From the NCBI RefSeq assembly GCF_014205765.1, contig NZ_JACIIZ010000024.1:21067-85066 (forward strand): a stretch of DNA of 64,000 nucleotides, given 5' to 3'. Under the pieces are notes generated by a model. That model was not told where the DNA came from. It saw only the letters and a program-made list of their open reading frames with translations, and did not search any database. The stretch's first letter is position 1. Every line of letters begins with the position of its first letter. A program made the translations under genes and the position numbers. Of this stretch, positions 50,884 through 59,792 are shown one piece after another. This stretch comes from Nitrospirillum iridis. Its GTDB lineage: Bacteria; Pseudomonadota; Alphaproteobacteria; Azospirillales; Azospirillaceae.

Positions 50884-51990
50884 ATGGCCAACATTACCGA
50901 CACCGGTGCCGTCCCCGCGCTCTCTGGCGCCCAGGCGGGCGGTGGCCGTCTCAAGCGCATCCTGCTGGCCGGCGCCGGCGTCGCCGCCCTGGCTTTCGCC
51001 GCCCACGCCGGCATGGATTACTGGCGGACGGGCCGCTTCCTGGTGGAAACCGACGACGCCTATGTCGATGCCGACGCCTCCACCATCGCCCCGCATGTCT
51101 CTGGCTACATCGCCCAGGTCCTGGTGGACGACAACCAGGTGGTGAAGGCCGGCCAGCCCCTGGCCGTGATCGATGACAGGGATCTGGCGACGGCGTTGGC
51201 CCAGGCGCGGGCAGCCCGCCAGACGGCGGAGGCCAAGGTCGCCAACATCGTCTCGCAGATCACGTTGCAGCAGGCGCTGATCGACCAGGCCGCCGCCCGC
51301 CTTGTATCGGCCAGGGCCGCCGCCGCCTTCGCCAGCCAGGACAGCGACCGCTTCAACCAGCTGGTCGCCACCGGCGCCGGCAGCGCCCAGAAGGCGCAGC
51401 AGGCGACGTCGGTGCACCGGCAGGCCGAAGCCGATGTCACCACCGCCGAGGCGTCGGTGGTCGCCGCCCGCCAGCAGGTGGACGTGCTGAAGACCCAGCG
51501 CGCCGCGGCGGAGATGGAGGTGGAGCAGGCGGAGGCCGTGGAACACCAGGCGGAGCTGAACCTGGGTTATGCCACCATCACCGCCCCGGTGGACGGCGTC
51601 GTCGGTGCCCGGTCGGTGCGGGTGGGCCGGTATGTCCAGGCCGGCACCCAGCTGATGGCGGTGGTGCCGCTGCGTCAGGTCTATGTCGTCGCCAACCTCA
51701 AGGAAACCCAGCTGACCGACGTCAAGCCGGGCCAGCCGGTGGACATCGCTGTCGACACCTATCCCGGTGTCGTTGTCCATGGCCGGGTGGACAGCATCTC
51801 CCCCGCCAGCGGGCTGAAGTTCGCCTTGCTGCCGGCCGACAACGCGACGGGCAATTTCACCAAGATCGTCCAGCGCGTCCCGGTCAAGATCCGGCTGGAC
51901 GCCGATGCCGCCGCCGGCAAGGGCGCTGTGCAGTTGCGGCCCGGCATGTCGGTTGAGCCCAGCATCAACACCAAGGACGCCGCCAACTGA
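50884..51990 (+). CDS. EmrA/HlyD-family membrane fusion protein
   Basis: A 368-residue adaptor with a single N-terminal membrane helix (about 24-44). TDDAYVDADASTIAPHVSGYI (about 57-77) is the hallmark of EmrA-type proteins, a lipoyl half followed by a long coiled coil (about 95-215) and a second lipoyl half (YATITAPVDGVVGARSVRVG, about 233). It links the DHA2 transporter encoded next to an outer-membrane channel. The ATG at 50884 follows GAAGGAGGC. The downstream gene is 27 bases away. No outer-membrane factor gene is part of this operon; the pump may use a TolC encoded elsewhere. Confidence 0.92.
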   Translation: MANITDTGAVPALSGAQAGGGRLKRILLAGAGVAALAFAAHAGMDYWRTGRFLVETDDAYVDADASTIAPHVSGYIAQVLVDDNQVVKAGQPLAVIDDRDLATALAQARAARQTAEAKVANIVSQITLQQALIDQAAARLVSARAAAAFASQDSDRFNQLVATGAGSAQKAQQATSVHRQAEADVTTAEASVVAARQQVDVLKTQRAAAEMEVEQAEAVEHQAELNLGYATITAPVDGVVGARSVRVGRYVQAGTQLMAVVPLRQVYVVANLKETQLTDVKPGQPVDIAVDTYPGVVVHGRVDSISPASGLKFALLPADNATGNFTKIVQRVPVKIRLDADAAAGKGAVQLRPGMSVEPSINTKDAAN

Positions 51991-52017
51991 TGGCGCCCGG
52001 CAGGGGAGTACAAGATC

Positions 52018-53592
52018 ATGGCGAACACGGTGAAGACCGCGCCGGCCGCCGAGGCGCCCGTCGGCTTCCGCACCTGGCTGGCGGTCGTGGGGTCGATGAT
52101 CGGCGCCTTCATGGCGGTGCTGAACATCCAGATCACCAACGCCTCCCTGCCCGACATCCAGGGCGCCATCGGCGCCGGCATCGACGACGGCGGCTGGATT
52201 TCCACCTCATACCTGGTGGCGGAGATCGTGGTCATCCCGCTGACCGGCTTCCTGGTGCCGGTGTTTTCGCTGCGCCGCTACCTCCTGACCAACACGGCGC
52301 TGTTCCTGGCGCTGTCCGTCGCCTGCGCCTTTGCCGGCACCTTGCAGCAGATGATCGCGCTGCGCGCCTTGCAGGGCTTTTTCGGCGGCGTGCTGATCCC
52401 GCTGGCCTTCACCATCACGCTGACCATGCTGCCGCGTTCGAAGCAGCCCGTCGGGCTGGCCCTGTTCGCCCTTTCCGCCACCTTCGCGCCGGCCATCGGC
52501 CCCACCATCGGCGGCTATCTGACCCAGACCTACGGCTGGCAATACATTTTCTACGTCAACGTCGTGCCGGGCGCGATCATGCTGGCGGCCCTGTTCCCCA
52601 CCCTGCCGGCCGCCCCCATGAACCTGTCGCTGCTGAAAAAGGGCGACTGGCCGGGCATCGCCACCCTGGCTGTTGGCCTTGCTTCTTTGCAGACGGTGCT
52701 GGAGGAAGGCAACAAGGACGACTGGTTCGGCTCCCCCCTGATCGTCAAGCTGTCGGTGGTGGCGGTGCTGTCGCTGGCGACCTTCCTGTGGGTGGAACTG
52801 ACGGCGCCTCATCCGCTCCTGAACCTGCGGCTGTTGATGCGGCGCAATTTCGGCTTGGGCAGCGTCAGCAACGTCATCCTGGGCATGGCGCTCTACGGCT
52901 CCGTCTTCCTGCTGCCCAACTACCTGTCGCAGATGCAGGGCTACAACTCCGAACAGGTGGGGGAGGTGCTGGCCTGGACCGGCCTTCCGCAGCTGGCCCT
53001 CATCCCCTTCGTGCCCTTTCTGATGAAGAAGGTCGACGCCCGCGTCCTGGTCGGTATCGGCTTCGTCCTCTTCGCCGCCAGCTGCTTCCTCAACATCCAC
53101 CTGTCCAAGGATTACGCGGCCGATCAGCTGATCCTGCCCAACGTCGTCCGCGCCATCGGCCAGTCCCTGGTCATGACCCCCCTGTCGGCGCTGGCCACCG
53201 GCGGCATCGAGCGGGAGAACGCGGGCTCGGCCTCGGCATTGTTCAACATGATGCGCAACCTGGGCGGCTCCATCGGGATCGCGGGATTGCAGACCATCCT
53301 GACCAAGCGGGAACAGTTCCACTCCACCGTCGTCACCAGCCATGTCACCGCCTTCAGCGAGGCCACGGCCGAGCGGATCCAGCAGTTGCAGCAGCGCTTC
53401 ATGGACCTCGGCGCCGATACCGATGTCGCCTGGAACCAGGCGGTCCAGGCTATTGGCAAGACCGTGAAGGCGCAGTCCTATCTGCTGGCCTACGGCGACG
53501 CCTTTTATCTCATGGGTTCCGCCCTGGTGCTGGCCCTGCTGGCGGCCCTGATGATGAAGAAGACCAGCGGTGGCGGGGCGGGGGCGCACTAG
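52018..53592 (+). CDS. DHA2-family multidrug MFS transporter (EmrB-like)
   Basis: A 524-residue inner-membrane drug/proton antiporter with 14 helices. The first-helix motif is SMIGAFMAVLNIQITNASLP, WISTSYLVAEIVVIPLTGFL follows, and RALQGFFGGVLIPLAF is motif B/C-like. The C-terminal half includes a loop with Gln-rich IQQLQQRFMDLG. It works with the EmrA-type protein encoded just upstream under TetR control. The ribosome-binding site is GGGGAG at about 52004. A perfect 30-bp palindrome lies just after its stop codon. Confidence 0.93.
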   Translation: MANTVKTAPAAEAPVGFRTWLAVVGSMIGAFMAVLNIQITNASLPDIQGAIGAGIDDGGWISTSYLVAEIVVIPLTGFLVPVFSLRRYLLTNTALFLALSVACAFAGTLQQMIALRALQGFFGGVLIPLAFTITLTMLPRSKQPVGLALFALSATFAPAIGPTIGGYLTQTYGWQYIFYVNVVPGAIMLAALFPTLPAAPMNLSLLKKGDWPGIATLAVGLASLQTVLEEGNKDDWFGSPLIVKLSVVAVLSLATFLWVELTAPHPLLNLRLLMRRNFGLGSVSNVILGMALYGSVFLLPNYLSQMQGYNSEQVGEVLAWTGLPQLALIPFVPFLMKKVDARVLVGIGFVLFAASCFLNIHLSKDYAADQLILPNVVRAIGQSLVMTPLSALATGGIERENAGSASALFNMMRNLGGSIGIAGLQTILTKREQFHSTVVTSHVTAFSEATAERIQQLQQRFMDLGADTDVAWNQAVQAIGKTVKAQSYLLAYGDAFYLMGSALVLALLAALMMKKTSGGGAGAH

Positions 53593-53594
53593 AA

Positions 53595-53624
53595 CGAGAT
53601 GTGATCACCTGTGATCACATCTCG
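53595..53624. repeat. Perfect 30-bp palindrome after the emrB-type gene
   Basis: Arms CGAGATGTGATCAC (53595-53608) and GTGATCACATCTCG (53611-53624) flank the dinucleotide CT. The 8-mer GTGATCAC occurs in each arm. It may form a terminator hairpin, but there is no T-run, and the pattern TGTGA...TCACA also looks like a protein-binding site. Confidence 0.6.
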
Positions 53625-53750
53625 CTCGTCACCTGTTCCGCTCCAACGGGGCCGGTCAAGCGGACGTGCCGCTGAAGCCGGCTCACAGGCCTAAACTCAC
53701 AAAGGGTGCCTGTCGTCGTGACAAGGTTTCGGCTGATGACGGTCGGGTCA

Positions 53751-54338
53751 TCACCCCGCCGTCAGCCGGTCCAGCTCATCAATGCGCTGTTGCAGGCGGG
53801 CGGCGGCCAGCAGGTTGGCCAGCCAGATGACGGCCAGGATCAGGGCAATGACGGCCACGGCCAGGCCGATGATGATGCGGGCCAGCAGCAGACCGTCGCC
53901 TTGCACCTCTGACCAGCTGCCCAGCAACATCAGGGCCAGGCCCGGCACATAGGGCAGGATGTACCAACGCCAGACGCTGGTCAGGGCGTCGCGCTGGCGG
54001 GTCAAGGCATGGCGATAGCTGTCCAGCACGATCCCGGCGGCCCCTTCCGTCACGGCCCGCCCGGCCGTCGCCCGGCGCCTCATCTGCCACTGCATGTAGG
54101 CGATGCCGAGGATGACCAGGGCGCTGCCCGCCTTCAGCATCCAGCCGGGAAGGAACCAGACATAGGCGCCGAACAGGGGGATGGTGATGGCCGCCGCCAG
54201 GTGTTCCACCAGGTTGCGCCGGCGGACCAGGCGTTCCAGCGCGGCGGCTTTCTTGCGGATGTCGTCGAGGGTCATGGGGGGAATCTCCGGTTCCTGGGTT
54301 TGCCAAAGGGTTTGCAGGTCATCGGGCGGGGCCGTCAT
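53751..54338 (-). CDS. Membrane protein encoded with an ECF sigma factor
   Basis: A 195-residue protein. After a soluble N-terminal part of about 45 residues (LQTLWQTQEPEIPPMTLDDI) come two closely spaced helices (about 46-85), a central soluble stretch, and two more helices (about 122-175). It overlaps the sigma-factor gene by 4 bases, the usual position of an anti-sigma factor, but no zinc-binding HxxxCxxC motif is seen. A direct regulatory link is inferred only from the gene order. Confidence 0.7.
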   Translation of the reverse strand: MTAPPDDLQTLWQTQEPEIPPMTLDDIRKKAAALERLVRRRNLVEHLAAAITIPLFGAYVWFLPGWMLKAGSALVILGIAYMQWQMRRRATAGRAVTEGAAGIVLDSYRHALTRQRDALTSVWRWYILPYVPGLALMLLGSWSEVQGDGLLLARIIIGLAVAVIALILAVIWLANLLAAARLQQRIDELDRLTAG

Positions 54339-54907
54339 GGCTGGCCTCCCTTGTGGGGTTGTTCGGGCTGGAAATGCCGGGCCAGAACGGCCTTGGCACG
54401 GTGGATCTTGGTGGCGACGGTGCCCGGTGACAGGCCGGTCACCTCGCCGATGGCGGCGGCGTCCTCGCCCTCCAGGTACAGCAGGATCACCTGTCGGTCC
54501 GGGGCCTTCAGCCGGCGGATGAGGTCGTAGAGGCGGTCCAGCGTCCGGCGCCGGTCGGCCGCCTGTTCGGGTGTGTCGGCGAGGGCCGGCGTTTCCGCCA
54601 GTTCATCCAGGCTGGCCGCCGGGGCTGCCAGGCGCGACTGGCGCTGGCGTAGCGCATGGCTGGCGCCGGTGTTGTGGGCCACCCGGAACACCCAGGTGCG
54701 CAGGCCGCAGCGACCGTCGAAGGTGTCCAGGCTGCGCCATAGGGCCAGGTGGATGTCCTGCAGCAAGTCGCGCGCCAGGTCGGCGTCGCGCTCATAGGCG
54801 CGGGCCAGCCGCTCCAGCGCCGGGCCGAACTGGGCGGCCGCCTGCTGGTACCGTGTGTCCTGGTCTGGGCTGCCGCCGTCCATGTCCTGTCCTTTGGCGT
54901 TGCTCAT
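54335..54907 (-). CDS. ECF-subfamily RNA polymerase sigma factor
   Basis: A sigma factor of about 182-190 residues. Region 2 contains ARDLLQDIHLALWRSLDTF and RTWVFRVAHN; region 4 contains DRQVILLYLEGEDAAAIGEV and GLSPGTVATKIHRAKAVL. It would direct RNA polymerase to an envelope or stress regulon. The frame starts at 54907, but an internal ATG at 54883 has a much better ribosome-binding site (AAAGGACAGGAC) and may be the true start. Overlaps its membrane partner by 4 bases. Confidence 0.9.
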   Translation of the reverse strand: MSNAKGQDMDGGSPDQDTRYQQAAAQFGPALERLARAYERDADLARDLLQDIHLALWRSLDTFDGRCGLRTWVFRVAHNTGASHALRQRQSRLAAPAASLDELAETPALADTPEQAADRRRTLDRLYDLIRRLKAPDRQVILLYLEGEDAAAIGEVTGLSPGTVATKIHRAKAVLARHFQPEQPHKGGQP

Positions 54908-54952
54908 GCCAAGGTAGTCCGGGACGCGGGTGATTTCTTACAGGCGGAACGC

Positions 54953-54989
54953 AAAAAAAAGCCCCCGCTCGGTCCGTCCGGGCGGGGGC
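54953..54989 (-). terminator. Rho-independent terminator of hmp
   Basis: On the minus strand GCCCCCGC (54989-54982) pairs with GCGGGGGC (54968-54961), followed by eight T. It lies 28 bases after the hmp stop codon. Confidence 0.92.
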
Positions 54990-55017
54990 GTGTCAGTTTT
55001 GATGGCGGCGGTTGGGG

Positions 55018-56241
55018 TCAGGCCGCCGTCAGTTCCTCGGCGGGGCCGAAGAATTCGTAGTGGATGCGGTCCGACGGCACCCCGGCCAGCGACAGGCCAC
55101 CGACGAAGGCGCGCAGGAAGGGCTTCGGCCCGCACAGGTAAAAGTCGGCCTGGTGCAGGGGGGTGTTGTCGCGCAGCCAGTCGAGGGTGATCAGGCCGGT
55201 GACGTCGTGGCTGATACCCGGTTCGTCATCGCCCAGCGGGTCGCTGTAGAAGGTGGCGACCTTGATGCCGGGATGCCGGGCGGCGATGGCGCGGACGTGG
55301 GCGTCCATGGCGTGGGTGGCGCTGCTGGCCGTGCCGTGGATGTAGTGCGTTTCCAGATCCGGATGCTTTTCCGCGATGGTTTCCACCATGCTGACCATGG
55401 GGGTCAGGCCCACGCCGCCGGACAGCAGCACCACCGGCCGCTGCGGCTGGTCGGGCAGGAAGAAGTCGCCTGCGGGCGGGGAAACCCGCAGCACGTCGCC
55501 CACGCGGACATGGGCGTGCAGCCAGGAGGAGGCGGCACCCCTCTCCTCCCGCTTCACCGAGATGCGATAGTTGCGGCCGTTGGGGGCGGTGGAGATGCTG
55601 TAGTTGCGGCGCGTGGGCACCAGGTCGGGGCCGGCCACCGGCAGCAGGAAGGTCAGGTACTGGCCAGCCTTGTGCCGCAGCACGGGCCCGCCGTCCTTGG
55701 GCACCAGCACGAAGCTGGTGATGATGTCGCTCTCCACGATCTTTTCCGCCACCGTGAAGTCGCGCCAGCCGGACCAGCCGCCCTCGGCGCTGGCCAGGTC
55801 GTTATAAATCCCCTGTTCGCGCGCCATCAGCACATGGGCCAGGAACCAGTAGGCCTCCCCCCAGGCGGCCAGGATGTCGGGCGTCGCCGCCTCACCCAGC
55901 ACGTCCTGCAGGGCGCCCAGCAGGGCGGTCGCCACGTGGGGGTAATGGTCCGGCAGGATACGCAGGCCGACATGTTTCTGGGCGATGCGCTCCACCGCCG
56001 GGGCCAGGGCGCCCAGGTTCTCGATGTTGCGGGCATAGGCCAGGACGGCGTTGGCCAGCGCCTTGGTCTGGGTGCCGTCCTGCCCCTGGTGGCTGTGGTT
56101 GAACAAGGCCGCGATGTCCGCGTCCTGGAACAGGCGGGCGTACATGGCGCGGGTGATGGCGGGGCCGTGGTCGGCCAGCGCCGGCACGGTGGCCTTGACG
56201 ATGGCGATGGTCTGGGCGCTCAGCGGCTGGGGCTGCGGCAT
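55018..56241 (-). CDS. hmp: Flavohaemoglobin (nitric oxide dioxygenase)
   Basis: A 407-residue enzyme converting NO and O2 to nitrate with NADH. The globin domain (1-140) has the B10 Tyr34 (RAMYARLF), E7 Gln near 58 and proximal His90 (ERIAQKHVGLRI). The FAD domain (about 155-260) includes RRNYSIS, and the NAD domain has LLSGGVGLTPMVSMV (about 275) and CGPKPFLRAFV (about 365). The ATG at 56241 follows GAGGAA; upstream frame overlaps the truncated haemoglobin gene. It overlaps that gene by 22 bases and is controlled with it from the NsrR box at 56670. Confidence 0.95.
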   Translation of the reverse strand: MPQPQPLSAQTIAIVKATVPALADHGPAITRAMYARLFQDADIAALFNHSHQGQDGTQTKALANAVLAYARNIENLGALAPAVERIAQKHVGLRILPDHYPHVATALLGALQDVLGEAATPDILAAWGEAYWFLAHVLMAREQGIYNDLASAEGGWSGWRDFTVAEKIVESDIITSFVLVPKDGGPVLRHKAGQYLTFLLPVAGPDLVPTRRNYSISTAPNGRNYRISVKREERGAASSWLHAHVRVGDVLRVSPPAGDFFLPDQPQRPVVLLSGGVGLTPMVSMVETIAEKHPDLETHYIHGTASSATHAMDAHVRAIAARHPGIKVATFYSDPLGDDEPGISHDVTGLITLDWLRDNTPLHQADFYLCGPKPFLRAFVGGLSLAGVPSDRIHYEFFGPAEELTAA

Positions 56242-56657
56242 GGGGCGGTTCCTCGGGAGATGTGCGCGGGGGATGAGTGGGGGCAGGCGGCCGGGCGGTA
56301 GAACAGGCCCAGTTGCAGGCTGGTGGCGATGCGCGCCGCCTTGGCCATGGCATCGGCCGCCGCTGGGGGTGGCAACACCTCCGCCGTGGTCTGTGACCAC
56401 AGGGCCAGCCACCGGTCGAACAGGGCGGGGGTCATCCGCTCCAGATGTTTCAGGTGCGCCGCCATGGGGTTGCCCTTGTAGCGGGGACCGGTGATCCGCT
56501 CCGGCGCCAGCAGCAGGGCCGACCAGAAGGCGGTCAGCGTTTCCAGGTGATGGTCCCAGTCGGCGATGGCCCCATTGAACACCGGCCCCAAGTCGGGATC
56601 GTGGCGCGCGCGGGCATAGAACCGGGAAACCAGGGTGGCGATGAGCGGCTCATCCAT
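56220..56657 (-). CDS. Group III truncated haemoglobin
   Basis: A 145-residue protein. The start PLIATLVSRFYARARHDPDL with B10 Tyr14, FWSALLLAPERITGPRYKGNP, and a proximal His near 68 (MAAHLKHL) followed by FDRWLALW are typical of group III truncated haemoglobins. The last 25 residues are low in conservation and run into the hmp start, a 22-base overlap. Group III globins are linked to NO and oxidative stress. GAGG eight bases before the start serves as the ribosome-binding site. Confidence 0.88.
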   Translation of the reverse strand: MDEPLIATLVSRFYARARHDPDLGPVFNGAIADWDHHLETLTAFWSALLLAPERITGPRYKGNPMAAHLKHLERMTPALFDRWLALWSQTTAEVLPPPAAADAMAKAARIATSLQLGLFYRPAACPHSSPAHISRGTAPCRSPSR

Positions 56658-56669
56658 CGGTTGGCCTCA

Positions 56670-56715
56670 AACATGTATCTCAAATACATGTTACTGTGTC
56701 ACCGGAAAGATGCAA
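56670..56715 (-). promoter_or_regulatory. NsrR-type operator overlapping the promoter of the haemoglobin operon
   Basis: The 23-base operator at 56670-56692 has arms AACATGTAT and ATACATGTT with five bases between, matching the NsrR consensus AAnATGyATTTnAAATrCATnTT at all but one fixed position. It overlaps the -10 element TAACAT (56688-56693); a -35 element TTGCAT lies 16 bases upstream (56710-56715). Repression by NsrR would block polymerase. Confidence 0.85.
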
Positions 56716-56816
56716 CAGGAATATTTGTTTGATTGGCGTTCTGTGATTGGCGCCCCGGAAACGGCGACAGCCGGGCGGTCCCCCACCCGGCTGTCGGTCA
56801 TGACGGATGCGGAGGG

Positions 56817-57269
56817 TCAGACCTTGGCGGCGGCCGGCACGGTGCGGAAGCTGATGGCCATGCGGTTGTAGGCGTTCATCAGACCGATGGCGATGGTCAG
56901 GTCGGCCAGTTCCTTTTCGGTGAAGTGGGCGCGGGCGGCCTGGAATTCCGCATCCGGCACGCCGGTGTCGGCGACGCGGGTCACCGTCTCGGTCCAGCGC
57001 AGGGCGGCCTGCTCCCTCTCCGTGAACAGGGCGCCGGCTTCATGCCAGGCCGGGACCAGCACCAGCTTTTCCACCGCCAGGCCGCCCTTCAGCAGGTCGC
57101 GGGAATGCATGTCGATGCAATAGGCGCAGCCGTTGATCTGTGAGGTGCGCAGGTAGACCAGGTCCACCAGCTGGGCGGGCAGGTCGCTCTGGATGATGTA
57201 GCCATAGACGCCGCCCAAAGCCTTCATGCCGGCGGGCGCGGCGGCGGTGTAGTCGAGACGCTGGGTCAT
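56817..57269 (-). CDS. AhpD-like carboxymuconolactone decarboxylase-family protein
   Basis: A 150-residue all-helical protein. The redox motif is INGCAYCIDMHS, with Cys48, Cys51 and His55, as in AhpD-type alkylhydroperoxidases. It probably reduces peroxides or acts in thiol-disulfide exchange. The start has GAGGAAG at the proper distance. It is divergent from the MocR regulator, a usual target arrangement. Confidence 0.9.
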   Translation of the reverse strand: MTQRLDYTAAAPAGMKALGGVYGYIIQSDLPAQLVDLVYLRTSQINGCAYCIDMHSRDLLKGGLAVEKLVLVPAWHEAGALFTEREQAALRWTETVTRVADTGVPDAEFQAARAHFTEKELADLTIAIGLMNAYNRMAISFRTVPAAAKV

Positions 57270-57382
57270 GATCGCTTCCTCTTCCTTGGCCGGCCGGTGC
57301 CGCCCGATGAGGGAAGGATGCGCCGATCATGGTTCAGGAAACAGCACCAAGAATGTCAAAAAACCCTGTACCATGTTGGCCC

Positions 57383-58807
57383 ATGGATACCGATCTCTCC
57401 ATCGTGCTGGACCGTGCGGCGGCGACGCCGCTGGCCGCGCAGATCCACGGCGCGCTGCGCCAGGCCATCCAGGACGGCCGGCTGGCCGCCGGGGCGCGCC
57501 TGCCGTCGTGGCGGGACCTGGCGGCGCGGCTGGGCGTGGCGCGTGGCACGGTGCGGGTGGCCTATGAGCGGCTGACGGACGAACAGCTGGTGGTGGGCCT
57601 GGGCGCGGCCGGCACCCGGGTGGCGCGCTGGCCGGCGCCGGGGCAGGCCATGACGGTGCCCCCGCCGGTGGAAACCCCGCCTTTGCCGGGCTTCTTCCAT
57701 GACTTCGAGGTCCCGCCCCTGGCCTTCCAGATGGGTGTGCCGGCGCAGGACGCCTTCCCCTACACCCTATGGTCCCGCCTCCAGGCCCGGGCGGCGCGTA
57801 CGGCGGCGCTGGCCCCCGTGGCCTATCCCGACCCGCGCGGCCATCCGGACTTGCGACGCGGGATCGCGGCCTACCTCGCGATCTCCCGGGGCATCCACTG
57901 CACCCCGGCCCAGGTGCTGGTGACCAACGGTTTCGCCGGCGCCGTCGGCCTCGTCATCCGCGCCCTGCGGCTGGAGGGCAAGGCGGCGTGGATGGAGGAG
58001 CCGGGCTTCCCCCTGACGCGCATGGCCCTGGCGCTGGCCGGCATGACGCCCCGCCCGGTGCCGGTGGATGGCGACGGTCTGGACGTGGCCGCCGGCGTGG
58101 GCGTCGCCCCGGATGCCGCCCTGGCGGTGGTGACGCCGGGGCAGCAGGCGCCGCTGGGCATGACACTGTCGCTGGCCCGCCGCGTCGCCCTGCTGGACTG
58201 GGCCCGGCGCACCGGCGCCTGGGTGCTGGAGGATGATTATCTGAGCGAACTGCAACTGGCCGGGCGGGCCGCGCCGGCGCTGGCGGCGGTTGACCATGCC
58301 GCCGGCGGCGACAGCCGCGTGCTGCACGCCGGCACCTTCAGCAAGACCATCAGCCCGGCGCTGCGCCTGGGTTTCCTGGTGGTGCCGCCATCGCTGGCCG
58401 GGCATTTCGGCGACGTGGCGGCCTGTCTGGCCCCGGCCCCGGCGGCACCCGTGCAGCGGGCGGTCGCCGCCTTCCTGGCGGAGGGGCATTACCTGCGCCA
58501 TCTGCGCCGCATGAAGCGCCTCTACGCCGCGCGCCGCGCGATGTTGCTCCAGGCGCTGGACGGCGTGCTGCCGGTACGGGCCACGGCCGGCCTGTCGGTG
58601 GTGGTGTCGCTGCCGTCCGGCACCAATGACCTCACCATCGCCAACCAGGCGCTGGCCTTCGGCATGGCGCCGGTGCCGCTGTCGCCCTGGTACGCCGCCG
58701 AAGGGAAAGGGCGGGCCGGCCTGGTGTTGGGCGTCACCAACCTGAACGACCGGCACCTGGCGGCCCATTGCCGCCGCCTGGCCGACCTGGTGGCCAGCGT
58801 CGGGTGA
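57383..58807 (+). CDS. MocR/PdxR-family transcriptional regulator
   Basis: A 474-residue fusion. A GntR-type winged helix (about 1-75; PLAAQIHGALRQAIQDGRLA and RLGVARGTVRVAYERL) joins an aminotransferase-like domain with the PLP Lys near 321 (HAGTFSKTISPALRLGFLV). The ATG at 57383 is chosen because it starts the conserved MDTDLSIVLDR; earlier ATGs in frame add unrelated residues. It probably controls the AhpD-like gene transcribed the other way, and may sense PLP or an amino compound. Confidence 0.88.
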   Translation: MDTDLSIVLDRAAATPLAAQIHGALRQAIQDGRLAAGARLPSWRDLAARLGVARGTVRVAYERLTDEQLVVGLGAAGTRVARWPAPGQAMTVPPPVETPPLPGFFHDFEVPPLAFQMGVPAQDAFPYTLWSRLQARAARTAALAPVAYPDPRGHPDLRRGIAAYLAISRGIHCTPAQVLVTNGFAGAVGLVIRALRLEGKAAWMEEPGFPLTRMALALAGMTPRPVPVDGDGLDVAAGVGVAPDAALAVVTPGQQAPLGMTLSLARRVALLDWARRTGAWVLEDDYLSELQLAGRAAPALAAVDHAAGGDSRVLHAGTFSKTISPALRLGFLVVPPSLAGHFGDVAACLAPAPAAPVQRAVAAFLAEGHYLRHLRRMKRLYAARRAMLLQALDGVLPVRATAGLSVVVSLPSGTNDLTIANQALAFGMAPVPLSPWYAAEGKGRAGLVLGVTNLNDRHLAAHCRRLADLVASVG

Positions 58808-58883
58808 GGTGTCCCCCCTGCCGTGACGGGGGCTGCTGCGAAGGGGGCTTGACGCCGCCCCCGCCGTCCCCGCATCTTGGCCC

Positions 58884-58967
58884 CATGAACGCCTTCTTTG
58901 CCCTGACCAGCAAAACCATCACCACCACCGCCATCGGCGGGTGGTGTCGGATGGACTTGTCGGCGTA
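58884..58967 (+). other. Possible short Thr-rich leader peptide with overlapping hairpin
   Basis: A 27-codon frame encodes MNAFFALTSKTITTTAIGGW followed by CRMDLSA. Its middle part overlaps an inverted repeat CACCACC-GCC / GGC-GGGTGGTG at about 58922-58945. There is no convincing ribosome-binding site, so it may be only the MocR terminator or a chance frame. Confidence 0.25.
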
Positions 58968-59056
58968 AGGCCAGGTCGTTCCGCACCCCCCGCCCTAACG
59001 GGACGGGGGAGATGGCTGGAAAGACGCCTCCGTTCCAAACCCGAACGGAGACAGTC

Positions 59057-59611
59057 ATGAGCCCCCACCATCCATCCCGACGTTCCGCCTCCCGCTCCGC
59101 CCTCATCGTGCTCGACATGCAGGTGGGCCTGATGCACGGCCCGGTGCCACCCCACGCCGGCGCCGGCGTGCTGGTCCGTATCCAGGACATGGCCGACCGT
59201 GCCCGCCAGGCGCGCGGCATGGTGGTGCTGGTCCAGCATGACGGCCCCGAGGGCTCGCCCGCCGCCCCCGGTTCCGCCAACTGGCAACTGGTGGAACAGC
59301 TGGCGCCCCAGGCCGGCGACCTGGTGGTGCGCAAGACGCGGCCCAGCGTTTTCGCCGGCACGGAACTGGCGGCCTTGCTGCGCGGCCATGGCATTGACCG
59401 GGTGGTGCTGGCCGGCATGAAGACGGAATATTGCGTCGACGCCTCCTGCCGCGCCGCCCGCGACCTGGGCTTCGAGGCGGTGCTGGCCGGCGACGCCCAC
59501 ACGACGGTGGACACGCCCGCGCTGGCCGCCGGCGCCATCATCCAGCACCACAACCTGACGCTGGGCGGCCCATTCGCCCAGGTGATGGCGGCGGCGGCGG
59601 TGGGATTCTGA
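59057..59611 (+). CDS. Isochorismatase-like cysteine hydrolase
   Basis: A 184-residue hydrolase with the catalytic triad Asp20 (ALIVLDMQVGL), Lys near 93 (VVRKTRPSVF) and Cys near 126 (KTEYCVDASCRAA). Family members include nicotinamidase, isochorismatase and other amidases. No biosynthetic partner is adjacent, so substrate is unassigned. The ATG at 59057 follows CGGAGACAG. Confidence 0.88.
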   Translation: MSPHHPSRRSASRSALIVLDMQVGLMHGPVPPHAGAGVLVRIQDMADRARQARGMVVLVQHDGPEGSPAAPGSANWQLVEQLAPQAGDLVVRKTRPSVFAGTELAALLRGHGIDRVVLAGMKTEYCVDASCRAARDLGFEAVLAGDAHTTVDTPALAAGAIIQHHNLTLGGPFAQVMAAAAVGF

Positions 59612-59792
59612 CCCGCCATACCCTCGAAATACCCCCGTAGGACAAGTGGCGGAAAAGACGCATATTTGTCGACCACCGTCCGCACCCCGCCCACCGGTCA
59701 CCGTTTGGTCACGGGCCAAGGCCATCCGGATCGCGCTTGAAAGGGGCGCTCGCCCAGTCAAGGGCGCGCCATGATGGGGCGGGGAGGGGTCG

